Below, piece after piece: positions 36,928-46,310 of a stretch of 64,000 nucleotides of DNA; position 1 is the first letter of the stretch, and every line of letters starts with the position of its first letter. The DNA lies in NCBI GenBank assembly GCA_047605645.1, contig JASGFJ010000013.1:45748-109747 (forward strand). The letters run 5' to 3'. The notes under the pieces were generated by a model. It ran no database searches. It saw only the letters and a program-made list of their open reading frames with translations, and had not been told where the DNA came from. This DNA comes from UBA1309 sp047605645 (GTDB taxonomy: Bacteria; Bacteroidota; Bacteroidia; Bacteroidales; Dysgonomonadaceae). Both the position numbers and the translations under genes were made by a program.

Positions 36928-37683
36928 TTATTCAAAAGACAGATACGGATTCAACCGGCGGATATCTTCCTCCGAAAATTCATCCAGCATTTGAAGCGTC
37001 TTCATTGAATTGATTTTTCCCCGGCGCTGACGTAAATCGACAATCACTTTCGCCTGCCTATAATTCAGGTAAGGATGTTTTGCCAAACGATCCAGGCTCA
37101 GTTGATTCACCTGCATTTTCGAGAAATGGGCATCCATCCGGACAAAAGGTCTGATTTGAGCATACATTTCCGGAGTAAAACCATATACTTCCATTAATTG
37201 TTCCTCTGAGACAAAACCACCAAGGAGTTCTTTGTATTTGATGATACGTTTAGCAAAGCCACTTCCTACGCCCGGCACTTTTTTCCAGTCGTTTGTATCA
37301 GCTTCATTGATGGCAATCGTTTGTCCCGGCAACAATTTTTCCTGTTTTACGTATGCCGGCGGTATTTTATTGTTATATGGATAAGTAGAATGATTTTGGT
37401 TTGGCAAGTAGTAATCACGTTTGTATTTTTCGGAGTATCGTTTTCGGTTGCGTTCGTAATTTCGGTTGCGTTCGTCTTCTTCATCGGCTATCAAGCTCTT
37501 TTGATATTCTTCAAAAGCCAGCTTCAGACTATCCGATTCCCGAATCTGTTCAGGAGGATCGGCTGTTCGCTTCCACAAAAGGCCAATACCAAAAACAACA
37601 ACGATTAAAATAAGCAAAAGCAGAATTCCCTTTTTCTCATGTTCAGAATAGTAGAAAAAATCCTTCCAATTCATATTCTTCAA
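36928..37683 (-). CDS. Membrane-anchored helix-hairpin-helix (ComEA-like) protein
   Basis: 251 residues. One TM helix near the N-terminus (GILLLLILIVVVFGIGLLW), then a charged Tyr/Arg/Lys-rich linker, then helix-hairpin-helix repeats (DWKKVPGVGSGFAKRIIKYK and further copies around YLNYRQAKVIVDLRQ and EEDIRRLNPYLSFE). Such domains bind DNA without sequence preference; in ComEA they serve DNA uptake. Several HhH units in one protein are usual for the Bacteroidota version. An ATG three codons in (MNWKDFF) is an equally good start. Confidence 0.85.
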   Translation of the reverse strand: MKNMNWKDFFYYSEHEKKGILLLLILIVVVFGIGLLWKRTADPPEQIRESDSLKLAFEEYQKSLIADEEDERNRNYERNRKRYSEKYKRDYYLPNQNHSTYPYNNKIPPAYVKQEKLLPGQTIAINEADTNDWKKVPGVGSGFAKRIIKYKELLGGFVSEEQLMEVYGFTPEMYAQIRPFVRMDAHFSKMQVNQLSLDRLAKHPYLNYRQAKVIVDLRQRRGKINSMKTLQMLDEFSEEDIRRLNPYLSFE

Positions 37684-37737
37684 CTTTTAAGGAATACTGC
37701 TTTTGCACTATAATAAATACAAAATATCTAATTCATT

Positions 37738-39261
37738 TCAACCCTGATGCTGAGGACGTAACAAATCATTCACTGTTTTTACCGGATTAAAAGTTTCGAT
37801 AGGTACTTCCACAAAAATAGTGTTCCAGTCAGACATCGCACCGTTCCACAAGCCCGGCAGCTCCAAAGCCTTTAATTCGTGTCCGCTTTTCGATTTAATA
37901 GAAATAAAACCGGTGCTCTTATCTACAAAATTAGGCAAATCAAATTTATTTCCGCGATAATCACGCACTCCACACACCAAATCTACGGGATTAAAGTGTG
38001 TACCATTCTCAAACAGAGCTTTTTTAGCAGGATCGTTCATATCAATTTGCGAACTTTCAAGAATCTGTGGAGAATATGTTCCGTCAGGATTTTGAGCGAT
38101 AAAAGGCCCTCCTCCCGGCTCACCCACATTTTTCACCATACCGCATACACGGAAAGGTCTGTCCAGTTTGCGTTTCAGATACAATACCAATTCTACATCC
38201 TCCAGATTCTTGGTATCCGGATTTTTGATGCATAATTTGTCCTGTAAAAAGTAGAGAATCTCCATCAGCTGGTCGTGACGGTATTTACCGGAATCAATCA
38301 GATTCAGGTATTCAAAAGCTTTGGTTTGCATCGAGACAAGCACTCCGGCAAGAATACCTTTATATTTTGTTTCAATCTCTTTTCTGGAATCAGGTACTAC
38401 ATTATCAATATTCTTTATGAAAATGACATCAGCCTCCAGTTCGTTGAGATTTTCGATAAGCGCTCCGTGTCCTCCGGGACGGAAAAGTATTTCTCCGTTT
38501 TTCTCGCGGAAAGGTTCATTGTTTGAATCCCCGGCCACAGTATCCGTACTGGATTTCTGTTCACTGAAAGACATTTCAAATTTTACACCGAAATCCTTTT
38601 CGTAAGCAGGTTGCACCCGTTCTATTAACGCAGAAAAGAGTGCATGATGCTCCGGAGATACCGTGAAATGAATATTGACTTCATTTTCAATATTTCGGGC
38701 GTATGCACTTCCTTCTTTGAGGTGTTCCTCTACGGGAGTACGGCTATAATCGCCATATTTATGAAATTTCAATAAGCCTTTGGGGAGGTTTCCATAATTC
38801 AAACCTTTGGGAAGAAGCAGATTTTCCACCACAATTTTATATCTTCCTTCAGCAATCAAGTCATCCACACCTTTCCCTTCATTTTTCAATGAAATGGCAT
38901 TCAGATCCTGAAAGAAAGCAAAATCATGAATTTTGGAAAAAAAAGTTTTCTCAAAGTCGGTTGCCGGTTCTTCATTGTCTACATCAAGAAACTCGAACAA
39001 ATTTTTAAACATTCGGCTGGCAGCACCAGAAGCTGGTACGAATTTAAAAATTTTCTTCCCTTTTGAAAGATAATCCTTCCAGGAGGAAAGAAATTTAGCC
39101 TGCGAATTGTCATCAAGTTTAAGAATCCCCTTTTCAACAGAAGCTGCTGCAATAAGATTCAGAAATGGAAATCCCTTCCGGAAAGAATCCAGTTGCTCCT
39201 CCAACTTTTCTTTCGAGATTCCTTTTGCTTCCAATGACTTTAAATCCCTGTCTGTTAACAT
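37738..39261 (-). CDS. DUF4301 family protein
   Basis: 507 residues, cytoplasmic, no signal peptide. Conserved-looking blocks include KIFKFVPASGAASRMFK near residue 75, EILFRPGGHGALIENLNEL, ADVIFIKNIDNVVPD and GMVKNVGEPGGGPF. These suggest a nucleotidyltransferase-like or sugar-nucleotide-like fold, but no catalytic function has been assigned to the family. A TATTTTTG -7 box lies 45 bp upstream. It diverges from relA. Confidence 0.8.
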   Translation of the reverse strand: MLTDRDLKSLEAKGISKEKLEEQLDSFRKGFPFLNLIAAASVEKGILKLDDNSQAKFLSSWKDYLSKGKKIFKFVPASGAASRMFKNLFEFLDVDNEEPATDFEKTFFSKIHDFAFFQDLNAISLKNEGKGVDDLIAEGRYKIVVENLLLPKGLNYGNLPKGLLKFHKYGDYSRTPVEEHLKEGSAYARNIENEVNIHFTVSPEHHALFSALIERVQPAYEKDFGVKFEMSFSEQKSSTDTVAGDSNNEPFREKNGEILFRPGGHGALIENLNELEADVIFIKNIDNVVPDSRKEIETKYKGILAGVLVSMQTKAFEYLNLIDSGKYRHDQLMEILYFLQDKLCIKNPDTKNLEDVELVLYLKRKLDRPFRVCGMVKNVGEPGGGPFIAQNPDGTYSPQILESSQIDMNDPAKKALFENGTHFNPVDLVCGVRDYRGNKFDLPNFVDKSTGFISIKSKSGHELKALELPGLWNGAMSDWNTIFVEVPIETFNPVKTVNDLLRPQHQG

Positions 39262-39305
39262 TTTTATTTATGTTTAGTATTTTGTTCTTACCTATTCTGG
39301 AGAGA

Positions 39306-39313
39306 CAAAAATA
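39306..39313 (-). promoter_or_regulatory. -7 promoter box of the DUF4301 gene
   Basis: Minus-strand TATTTTTG, a full TAnnTTTG match, 45 bp upstream of the ATG. Confidence 0.45.
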
Positions 39314-39389
39314 CTAAATAACATTATAAATCACACTATTTTCCAAGCGAATATGTTATTTTTACGTTCAAAATAAAGAATCTGCATGT

Positions 39390-41603
39390 ATGGAAAATCA
39401 TATTCAATTTTCTCCTGAGGAAAAAAAGCTGTTTTTTTCAAAATACAGGAAACTTCTTCATGCCTTAGAAAAACAGGTTTCAAAATCAGATTTGCAGAAA
39501 GTAAAAATGCTGGTCAAGCAAGGTATCGAATCAGGACAATATGACCATGCTGAAAACAAAGGGAATATTCTCCTGCTGAATATCGAAGTTGCTTTGATTC
39601 TGATAGAAGAGTTGGGGCTTGGCGCCACCACGATCATTGCCCTGTTCCTCTACCGCATTGTCAACGGCGGGCTTTGCCGGCTCGAAGAAATCCGGAAAGA
39701 ATTCGATAACGATGTCGCCGACATTATCAAAGGCTTAATCAAAGTGAATGATCTGGAAAAGAAAGAATCTTCACTAAGCTCTGAGCATTATCTGAAATTG
39801 CTACTGACATTTGCCGAAGATATTCGTGTGGTCATGGTAAAAATTGCCAGCCGGCTTTACCTGATGCGTTGTGCAAAAGAATACGACTCCGATTTCACGC
39901 TAAAACTTTCGACTGAAGCATCCTACCTGTATGCCCCTTTAGCACACAAGCTGGGACTTTATAAAATAAAATCAGAGTTCGAAGATCTCTCCTTGAAATA
40001 TACGGACTGGGAAACTTACGATTTCATATCCCGGAAAATTAATGAAAGCAAAGAGTCGCGAGACAGATATGTAGCTGAATTTATCCGTCCAATTGAAGAG
40101 AAATTGAGAGAAACGGGACTAAAATACGACATCAAAGGAAGAACAAAATCGATTTTTTCAATCAATAACAAATTGAAAAAACAAAAAATCGAGTTTGAAA
40201 ACATATATGACCTTTTTGCTATCCGTATCATTCTGGATGCAGATTTGCCTAAAGAAAAATCTGAATGCTGGCAGGTATATTCGATTGTCACCGATCTTTA
40301 TCAACCCAATCCCAAAAGGTTGAAAGACTGGCTATCCATCCCCAAAAGCAACGGTTATGAATCACTACATATCACCGTGATGGGACCTTTATCCCGCTGG
40401 GTAGAAGTTCAGATTCGTACCCGCAGGATGGATGAGATTGCCGAAAGAGGCCTAGCCGCACACTGGAAATACAAAGGGGTAAGAAATCAATCAGGAGTGG
40501 ATGAATGGCTCGCCAATCTGCGGGAAACATTAGAAAACAAAGACGTAAATGCGAGTGAAAAGCTGGAAGATTTCAAGCTGGAACTGGCCGATGATGAAAT
40601 CTTTGTATTCACCCCCAAGGGAGATCTTCATCGCCTCCCCAAAGGTGCTTCCATTCTCGACTTCGCATTTTCTATCCATTCCAAATTAGGTGCGTCCTGC
40701 GTGGGAGGAAAGGTAAATGGGAAGCACGTTACCATCAAACATAAGCTGAACAGCGGCGACCAGATTGAAATCATCACCTCTCCCAATCAGTCTCCGAAAC
40801 AAGACTGGCTCAATTTTGTGGTCACCACCAAAGCCCGTAACAAAATACGGCAGCATTTAAAAGAAGAAGCCAGCAAACAATCTGATCTGGCAAAAGAACA
40901 GCTCAAACGCCGGATGAAAAACCGGAAGATTGACGCCGACGAAGGAGTGCTGATGCGGTTGATAAAAAAAATGGGATTCAAGACCGTGACCGACTTCTAT
41001 GTAGAAATTGCCAATGAAGACCTGGATGTCAACAATGTCATTGATCAATATCTCGAACTGGAGAAAAAAGAAAATGAAGTTCGGGAAAAAACAGAAGTAA
41101 CAAGTGCTGAGAATTTTGTTATTCAGCCTTCCGATAATCACAAGGAAGACAAGGCTGCCGATGAATTGGTGATCGACAACAACCTGACAGGAGTGGAATA
41201 TCAACTGGCTAAATGTTGTAATCCGATTTTCGGAGACGAGGTTTTCGCATTTGTATCATCGCAGGGGATCAAGATTCACAAGAAAAATTGCCCGAATGCA
41301 CACGACATGTTCACTCGCTTCGGGTATCGCGTAATCGCAGCTCGATGGTCAGGAGAATCCGGTTCGATGTACACGATCACATTGCGGGTATTAGGACATG
41401 ACGATATAGCCATCGTCACCAACATGACATCCATCATTTCAAAAGAACCGAATGTCATGCTGCGTTCAATCAGTATCCAATCCAACGACGGGTTGTTTCA
41501 GGGCACATTGTCTGTGAATCTGCGCAATACCGATGCATTAAAAGGATTGATCAAAAAACTTAAAACCATCAAAGGAGTCAAGGAAATTACAAGGGTTAGC
41601 TAA
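39390..41603 (+). CDS. relA: (p)ppGpp synthetase, RelA type with degenerate hydrolase domain
   Basis: 737 residues in the long RelA/SpoT architecture: N-terminal HD-like domain (to about 190), synthetase domain, TGS domain (DDEIFVFTPKGDLHRLPKGA), helical region, zinc-finger-like AKCCNPIFGDE and a C-terminal ACT domain. The hydrolase motifs are lost: the HD pair reads FLYRIV and the later ADRLHN-type motif reads IASRLYLM. Synthetase motifs remain (GRTKSIFSIN, YESLHITVMGP, WVEVQIRTRR). It should therefore make but not break the alarmone; a second, bifunctional enzyme is expected elsewhere. Confidence 0.92.
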   Translation: MENHIQFSPEEKKLFFSKYRKLLHALEKQVSKSDLQKVKMLVKQGIESGQYDHAENKGNILLLNIEVALILIEELGLGATTIIALFLYRIVNGGLCRLEEIRKEFDNDVADIIKGLIKVNDLEKKESSLSSEHYLKLLLTFAEDIRVVMVKIASRLYLMRCAKEYDSDFTLKLSTEASYLYAPLAHKLGLYKIKSEFEDLSLKYTDWETYDFISRKINESKESRDRYVAEFIRPIEEKLRETGLKYDIKGRTKSIFSINNKLKKQKIEFENIYDLFAIRIILDADLPKEKSECWQVYSIVTDLYQPNPKRLKDWLSIPKSNGYESLHITVMGPLSRWVEVQIRTRRMDEIAERGLAAHWKYKGVRNQSGVDEWLANLRETLENKDVNASEKLEDFKLELADDEIFVFTPKGDLHRLPKGASILDFAFSIHSKLGASCVGGKVNGKHVTIKHKLNSGDQIEIITSPNQSPKQDWLNFVVTTKARNKIRQHLKEEASKQSDLAKEQLKRRMKNRKIDADEGVLMRLIKKMGFKTVTDFYVEIANEDLDVNNVIDQYLELEKKENEVREKTEVTSAENFVIQPSDNHKEDKAADELVIDNNLTGVEYQLAKCCNPIFGDEVFAFVSSQGIKIHKKNCPNAHDMFTRFGYRVIAARWSGESGSMYTITLRVLGHDDIAIVTNMTSIISKEPNVMLRSISIQSNDGLFQGTLSVNLRNTDALKGLIKKLKTIKGVKEITRVS

Positions 41604-41631
41604 CCAAAACAGCCCTTTCCTCTATCATTCT

Positions 41632-41670
41632 AAAAGCCCGTGAATTAAAAAATATTCTCGGGCTTTTTTT
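41632..41670 (+). terminator. Terminator of relA
   Basis: Stem AAAAGCCCG-T-GAAT / ATTC-T-CGGGCTTTT with a loop of A and T, ending in seven T. Confidence 0.9.
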
Positions 41671-41738
41671 ACGGATAGACAATTACAAATCAGGCATCAA
41701 TCATTTAACAAAATTTCAGCGTAATGCAGTTTTTTTGT

Positions 41739-41746
41739 TATCTTTG
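41739..41746 (+). promoter_or_regulatory. -7 promoter box of the DUF5020 gene
   Basis: TATCTTTG matches TAnnTTTG, 40 bp upstream of the ATG. Confidence 0.55.
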
Positions 41747-41786
41747 ACGCCAAATTCAATAACCATCTATCATCTTACTATTACTT

Positions 41787-42506
41787 ATGAGACTTACAAA
41801 TCTTTTTATCGCGCTGATGATTCTTTCTTTTGCGAGTCTAAACGCGCAAAATCTCCAACTTCATTATGATTTTCGTCACTCCTTGTATGGAGGAGAGCTT
41901 TCTACCGAAAATTATTTCACAGCCACTTACGAAATGTTTAAAGCTGACGAAAACGGTTCGACCTTTATGTTCATCGATTACGACTTCAGTTATGATCAGA
42001 AAAACCCCGGATTAATTTACGGAGAAATCTCACACGATTTCAAGCTGAAGAAATGCCCTATCCAGCCTCATATCGAGTACAACGGAGGATTAGGCTCGAT
42101 CAAAGGAACTACTACCAGTTTTTCAATTCCAAACTCATTCCTTGCAGGAGCATCTTATCCGTTTCAGCTTGGAAATGTATTTATGAGTACTTATGTGGTA
42201 TACAAGCTAAATGCATTTAAGAAAGTCAGCCACGATGCACAATGGACTGTCACCTGGTCTACCAGCCTTTTCAACAAAAAGCTGACAATCGACGGATTTA
42301 TGGATACATGGAGTGAAAACAGGGATCGTGAAGGCACAAAAACAGTATCCGGCAAGAAACTTATTTTCTTAAGTGAACCTCAGTTCTGGTATAACATCAC
42401 TCCTAAAATAAGCTTCGGTAGTGAAACTGAGATCAGCCGGAATTTTCACGGGAAGTCGAATAAATGGTATTTCATTCCGACTATTGCCGGCAAATGGGTT
42501 ATCTAA
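41787..42506 (+). CDS. DUF5020 outer-membrane protein (Tsx-like barrel)
   Basis: 239 residues. Signal peptide MRLTNLFIALMILSFASLNAQ, then alternating amphipathic strands (LQLHYDFRHSLYGG, TFMFIDYDFSYDQ, QWTVTWSTSLF, KWYFIPTIAGKWVI), as in nucleoside-specific channel (Tsx) family proteins. It is followed after 54 bp by an NCS2 purine permease gene, so the pair could form an outer/inner membrane route for nucleobases or nucleosides; that link is inference. Confidence 0.75.
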   Translation: MRLTNLFIALMILSFASLNAQNLQLHYDFRHSLYGGELSTENYFTATYEMFKADENGSTFMFIDYDFSYDQKNPGLIYGEISHDFKLKKCPIQPHIEYNGGLGSIKGTTTSFSIPNSFLAGASYPFQLGNVFMSTYVVYKLNAFKKVSHDAQWTVTWSTSLFNKKLTIDGFMDTWSENRDREGTKTVSGKKLIFLSEPQFWYNITPKISFGSETEISRNFHGKSNKWYFIPTIAGKWVI

Positions 42507-42560
42507 ATCCGAACATCATTACATCTGAAATTCATCATTTACTGAATAATATCCGAAAAA

Positions 42561-43871
42561 ATGCTCGACAAATTATTTAAACTAAAAGAAAATAAAACGA
42601 CGGTAAAAACAGAAATTATCGCAGGGATAATTACTTTTCTGACGATGTCGTATGTTTTGGTCGTCAATCCCAACATTCTGGGTGCCACCGGAATGGACAA
42701 ACCGGCTCTCTTTACGGCAACCATCCTGGCAACCATCTGCGGAACTTTGTTTATGACATTTTTCGCCAATCTGCCTATCGCACAAGCTCCGGGAATGGGA
42801 CTAAACAGTTTTTTTGCATTTTCCGTTGTCCTCGGGTTGGGATATTCCTGGCAAATGGCTCTGACTGCTGTTTTTATAGAAGGAATCATCTTCCTGATTC
42901 TGACATTCTTTAATGTACGCGAACTCATTGTCAAAAGCATACCTGAACCTATCAAAGAAGCCATTCCGGTCGGTATCGGACTATTTATTACGCTGATCGG
43001 ATTGAAGAATGCCGGCATGGTCATGTCGAATCAAAATACGATTATCTCGTTAGGCAACATGGCTGACCCAAACGTCTGGGTGGCATTGATTGGATTGATT
43101 GTCACCGCTGTTCTTTACATCAAAAATGTGTATGGTTCTTTTTTTATCGGTATTGCGGTTGCCACGGTGTTTGCTGCTATCTTTGGATTGGTACATCTTC
43201 CGCAGGGAGGTATCTTCTCAATGCCTCCCGACGTAAGCCCGGTCTTTTTCAAATTTGATTTCAAACATATCTTCTCACTCGATATGTTGATTGTTGTTTT
43301 CACATTCTTGTTTGTCAATCTCTTCGACACTATCGGAACATTGCTTGGTGTTGCAAAAAAAGCCGGATTAATTGACAAAGACGGTAATTTCCCTCAAATA
43401 AAGAAAGCTTTATTTGCTGATGCATTGGGAACAACAGTGGGTTCTATCATCGGCACCAGCACCATCACCTCCTATGTGGAAAGTGCTTCGGGCGTAGCAG
43501 CAGGCGGACGCACCGGATTGACTTCTTTCACAACCGCAGTTATGTTTGCCATCGCACTTTTCCTGGCTCCCCTATTTTTGATGGTTCCTGCAGCTGCCAC
43601 TGCTCCTGCACTTATCATCGTCGGATTGTTTATGATTTCGTCTGTGGTAAACATCAATTTCAATGACATGAGTGAATCACTTCCTGCGTTCCTGACCATG
43701 GTGTTGATGCCTTTCACTTACAGCATTGCCAACGGGATTGTATTCGGAATGGTTTCATTTGTAATTATTAAATCTCTAATCGGACGTTTTAAACAAGTTT
43801 CGACAACCATGTGGGTTATTTTTGTACTTTTGCTTCTGAAACTCGTTTTAGAAGGAATGCATGTTATCTAG
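42561..43871 (+). CDS. NCS2 family nucleobase permease (AzgA/PbuG type)
   Basis: 436 residues, about 12-14 hydrophobic segments, inner membrane proton symporter. The family signature is GTSTITSYVESASGVAAGGR, with NPNILGATGMD and GMGLNSFFAFSVVLG early in the protein. This subgroup carries hypoxanthine, guanine or adenine. It lies between the DUF5020 gene and a GNAT gene, its last 11 bp overlapping the latter, so all three are probably cotranscribed. Confidence 0.9.
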   Translation: MLDKLFKLKENKTTVKTEIIAGIITFLTMSYVLVVNPNILGATGMDKPALFTATILATICGTLFMTFFANLPIAQAPGMGLNSFFAFSVVLGLGYSWQMALTAVFIEGIIFLILTFFNVRELIVKSIPEPIKEAIPVGIGLFITLIGLKNAGMVMSNQNTIISLGNMADPNVWVALIGLIVTAVLYIKNVYGSFFIGIAVATVFAAIFGLVHLPQGGIFSMPPDVSPVFFKFDFKHIFSLDMLIVVFTFLFVNLFDTIGTLLGVAKKAGLIDKDGNFPQIKKALFADALGTTVGSIIGTSTITSYVESASGVAAGGRTGLTSFTTAVMFAIALFLAPLFLMVPAAATAPALIIVGLFMISSVVNINFNDMSESLPAFLTMVLMPFTYSIANGIVFGMVSFVIIKSLIGRFKQVSTTMWVIFVLLLLKLVLEGMHVI

Positions 43872-44406
43872 TCAACTCACATTTACACAAATAAAAAATA
43901 CAGATTTTGCCGATTGGCAGAAGTTCTGGTCTCTTTATGAGATTAGTTTTCCAAAAATAGAACGCCGCACTCTCCATGATATGAAAAGAGCATTGGAGAA
44001 TGCGGCTTTTCATTGTTTCGCTATTTATGAGAATAACCTCTTTATCGGCATATTCACATACTGGGAAAATGATTCTTTTCTTTATCTGGAACATCTGGCT
44101 GTTTCTCCCGAGATTAGAAGCGGTGGCTACGGTGGAAAAATCCTTGATTTTGTGAAGCGGAAAAAGAAAAATCTTATTCTCGAAATAGAGCCTTTAAATG
44201 ATGAACAGGCTGTACGTCGTCTAACATTCTACGAACGCCAGGACTTTCACCTCACTCCTTATAAATTCTTACAACTACCTTACCGGAAACAGTTTTCAAG
44301 GATTGAACTTCTCATCCTTTCTTATCCGCAGACGATAACAAACGAGGAATTTTTTGCATTTCAGCAATTCATGACGGAAAAAGTCGCGGAATATTGCGAA
44401 TTATAG
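43861..44406 (+). CDS. GNAT family N-acetyltransferase
   Basis: 181 residues. Motif A is LEHLAVSPEIRSGGYGGKILDF, shown here as LAVSPEIRSGGYGGKI, with the preceding strand HCFAIYENNLFIGIF and the following LILEIEPLNDEQAVRRLTFYER. The C-terminal 50 residues are not covered by the core fold. The ATG overlaps the permease stop (ATGTTATCTAG). The acceptor is unknown; nothing ties it to purine metabolism apart from position. Confidence 0.82.
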   Translation: MLSSQLTFTQIKNTDFADWQKFWSLYEISFPKIERRTLHDMKRALENAAFHCFAIYENNLFIGIFTYWENDSFLYLEHLAVSPEIRSGGYGGKILDFVKRKKKNLILEIEPLNDEQAVRRLTFYERQDFHLTPYKFLQLPYRKQFSRIELLILSYPQTITNEEFFAFQQFMTEKVAEYCEL

Positions 44407-45350
44407 ACATTTGAATCAATGGTACAGCCAGATTATCCCAAAGGGTATTGCCGGAAAAAGAGATCGGAAATAACAAGCCCTGATTCAGAAAAAACCAGAC
44501 ATCATATACCTAAATTTGAAGGTTAATTATTATCTGTGAATCATTAGCATCCCGTTAAAATGAAAATACATTCTAAAAAACTGAATACAAATAAGTTACA
44601 ACTTATTTAAAAGGAAACATACTTGAATTCACAGTTGATCCTTTATAAAAAAACTGGAGATTCAAATTTCGTAAAAGATTGAAAATAAATAGTGTACACA
44701 AATAAAGTTTGTTCATTTATTAATGCTCTGGTTTTTATGAGATACTAGTGTCTGTCAATCATCAAATACATTTTAATGGCATCTGATTTTTAAAACAATT
44801 AGAAAGCATATCATTCCATATTCTACTGATAATCAAACAACATAAGTCCCCATTCAACATAGATATTAATTTAACAGACAAGGCCATAGAACTTTACAAA
44901 ATAAACTACAAACACTTGTCCGACATAAACGCTATTATTCTTCAATCCATTAACAGAAGTAGCCTCTATCTTCCGATTTTAGACGCCCCTTCCTGCGGGT
45001 TTCTGTTTTGAGTCCTCACGCAATCGCTGCTTTATGCACGGCTTTTCAGACAGCATATCGCCCGATAACCAGAAAATAAACAAAAACCACATCTTAAATG
45101 GCAAAGGACGAATAAGCGAAACAATATACCAGGAAAAGATTGTTGATAGGAAACTGTTTATAATTAATCGCAAGCACATAAAAACATAATGTTTTGAAAA
45201 TAAGAAATATAATAATTCGACAACATAAAACGAATTTTACAGGATTGCTTATTAAAAGAAAATTTTAATTTTTAGATTGCCATCTCAGCGTGTAGATAAT
45301 GGAAAATAAAAATTATAATGTTTATCTTTAGGCATCCAAAATCATCTATT
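44407..45350. other. 944-bp AT-rich spacer
   Basis: Mostly under 30% GC by eye, without family-level coding signal. It contains a perfect AAATAAGT/ACTTATTT hairpin (44589-44608), a GC-richer islet at about 44983-45066, and a minus-strand open frame of 66 codons (44979-45179) with one hydrophobic stretch. A TATCTTTA box (7 of 8 TAnnTTTG) at 45322-45329 probably serves the AroE-like gene. Confidence 0.45.
44979..45179 (-). CDS. Possible small membrane protein (doubtful)
   Basis: 66 codons. A hydrophobic stretch (FLSTIFSWYIVSLIRPLPF, then MWFLFIFWLSG) could span the membrane once or twice, followed by a basic tail (CIKQRLREDSKQKPAGRGV). No family match recognised, no clear promoter, no neighbour on the same strand. 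It may be a remnant or a chance frame. Confidence 0.2.
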   Translation of the reverse strand: MCLRLIINSFLSTIFSWYIVSLIRPLPFKMWFLFIFWLSGDMLSEKPCIKQRLREDSKQKPAGRGV

Positions 45351-46211
45351 ATGACTTCTAAATTCAGCATCCCACTCAATACAGAGAGTAAATTTATTTT
45401 TTCAACATCAGGGAGTTACTCTTCCATCGAAAAGTATAATACGGCTTTCGACCGGTTAGGTTTAAATCTGGTGTATTTCACCTTTCCGGACAACATTACG
45501 GCTGAGACCTATGCAGGTCTTCTCAAATCACCAATATGCAGAGGAGGCGCAGTGACCGGAAAAGGAGGATTGAAAACCAATATAATTCCGTTTCTCGATG
45601 AGGTGGACATATTGGCTAAAGAAACACTCGCAGTCAATACAGTTGTCAACAAAGGAGGAAAGCTGTATGGATACAACACCGATACCTTCGGACTGAAAGT
45701 AGCATTGGAGAGAGGACTGAAAACATTCTCGACACAAGTGAAGACCGCAGCCATTTATGGCAATGGCGGAGTATCGGGAGTTGCATTCAAGGTGTTACAG
45801 GATTTAGGTATCCAGACCACAATCATCGGTAGAGATCCTCAAAAAGTACTGGCTAAAAGAAAAGAGTTGGGCATCGAACAGATTCCTCACTTCGAAGGCC
45901 CTTACGATTTAATTGTAGACGCGACACCCATTTCTTCATCTCCTGATTTCTTAAAGGCGACAGCGTTTGAAAATTTACTACAAGGATGTAAGATGATTTT
46001 CTGTCACAACATGCCCGAAAAAGACGGAAAGACAAATTATTTGCTCGAATATTGCCAGCAACAAGGCATCCCCTATATTCCCGGCAAGTGGATGTATCAG
46101 GCTCAGCTCATCAAACAATACAGCCTTTTCTTTGAGGGGCTTACGCATACAGATGGAATCCATCCCATTTCAGAAGAAGATATTATTGAGGCATGGCAGC
46201 TGGAAAAATAG
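45351..46211 (+). CDS. Shikimate dehydrogenase family protein (divergent AroE-like)
   Basis: 286 residues from MTSKFSIPLNTE; an in-frame ATG at 45318 overlaps the likely promoter. The substrate-binding half has GGAVTGKGGLKTNI, where the usual shikimate-binding Lys motif (VTxPxK) is altered. LAVNTVVNKGGKLYGYNTDT is a good match to the family, and the NADP-binding loop is IYGNGGVSGVAF, followed by TTIIGRDPQK. It may be a true AroE or a paralogue such as a quinate/shikimate-type enzyme; the residue changes leave that open. Confidence 0.75.
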   Translation: MTSKFSIPLNTESKFIFSTSGSYSSIEKYNTAFDRLGLNLVYFTFPDNITAETYAGLLKSPICRGGAVTGKGGLKTNIIPFLDEVDILAKETLAVNTVVNKGGKLYGYNTDTFGLKVALERGLKTFSTQVKTAAIYGNGGVSGVAFKVLQDLGIQTTIIGRDPQKVLAKRKELGIEQIPHFEGPYDLIVDATPISSSPDFLKATAFENLLQGCKMIFCHNMPEKDGKTNYLLEYCQQQGIPYIPGKWMYQAQLIKQYSLFFEGLTHTDGIHPISEEDIIEAWQLEK

Positions 46212-46233
46212 TTTTCGTTTCTGCTTTTTATAA

Positions 46234-46261
46234 CATTAGCGACTTACTTAAGCCGCTAATG
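46234..46261. terminator. Hairpin between the AroE-like gene and nrdG
   Basis: Perfect 8-bp inverted repeat CATTAGCG / CGCTAATG with a 12-nt loop. T-runs next to it are weak on both strands, so terminator function is only likely. Confidence 0.45.
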
Positions 46262-46310
46262 CAAATTCAATATCTATTTTCAAACAAACAGGATAAAACG
46301 TGGACTGTTT

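Noticed and set aside
36676..37008. 110-codon plus-strand open frame
   Set aside because: Starts inside the orphan promoter at a TTG, lacks family features and runs antisense over the helix-hairpin-helix gene.
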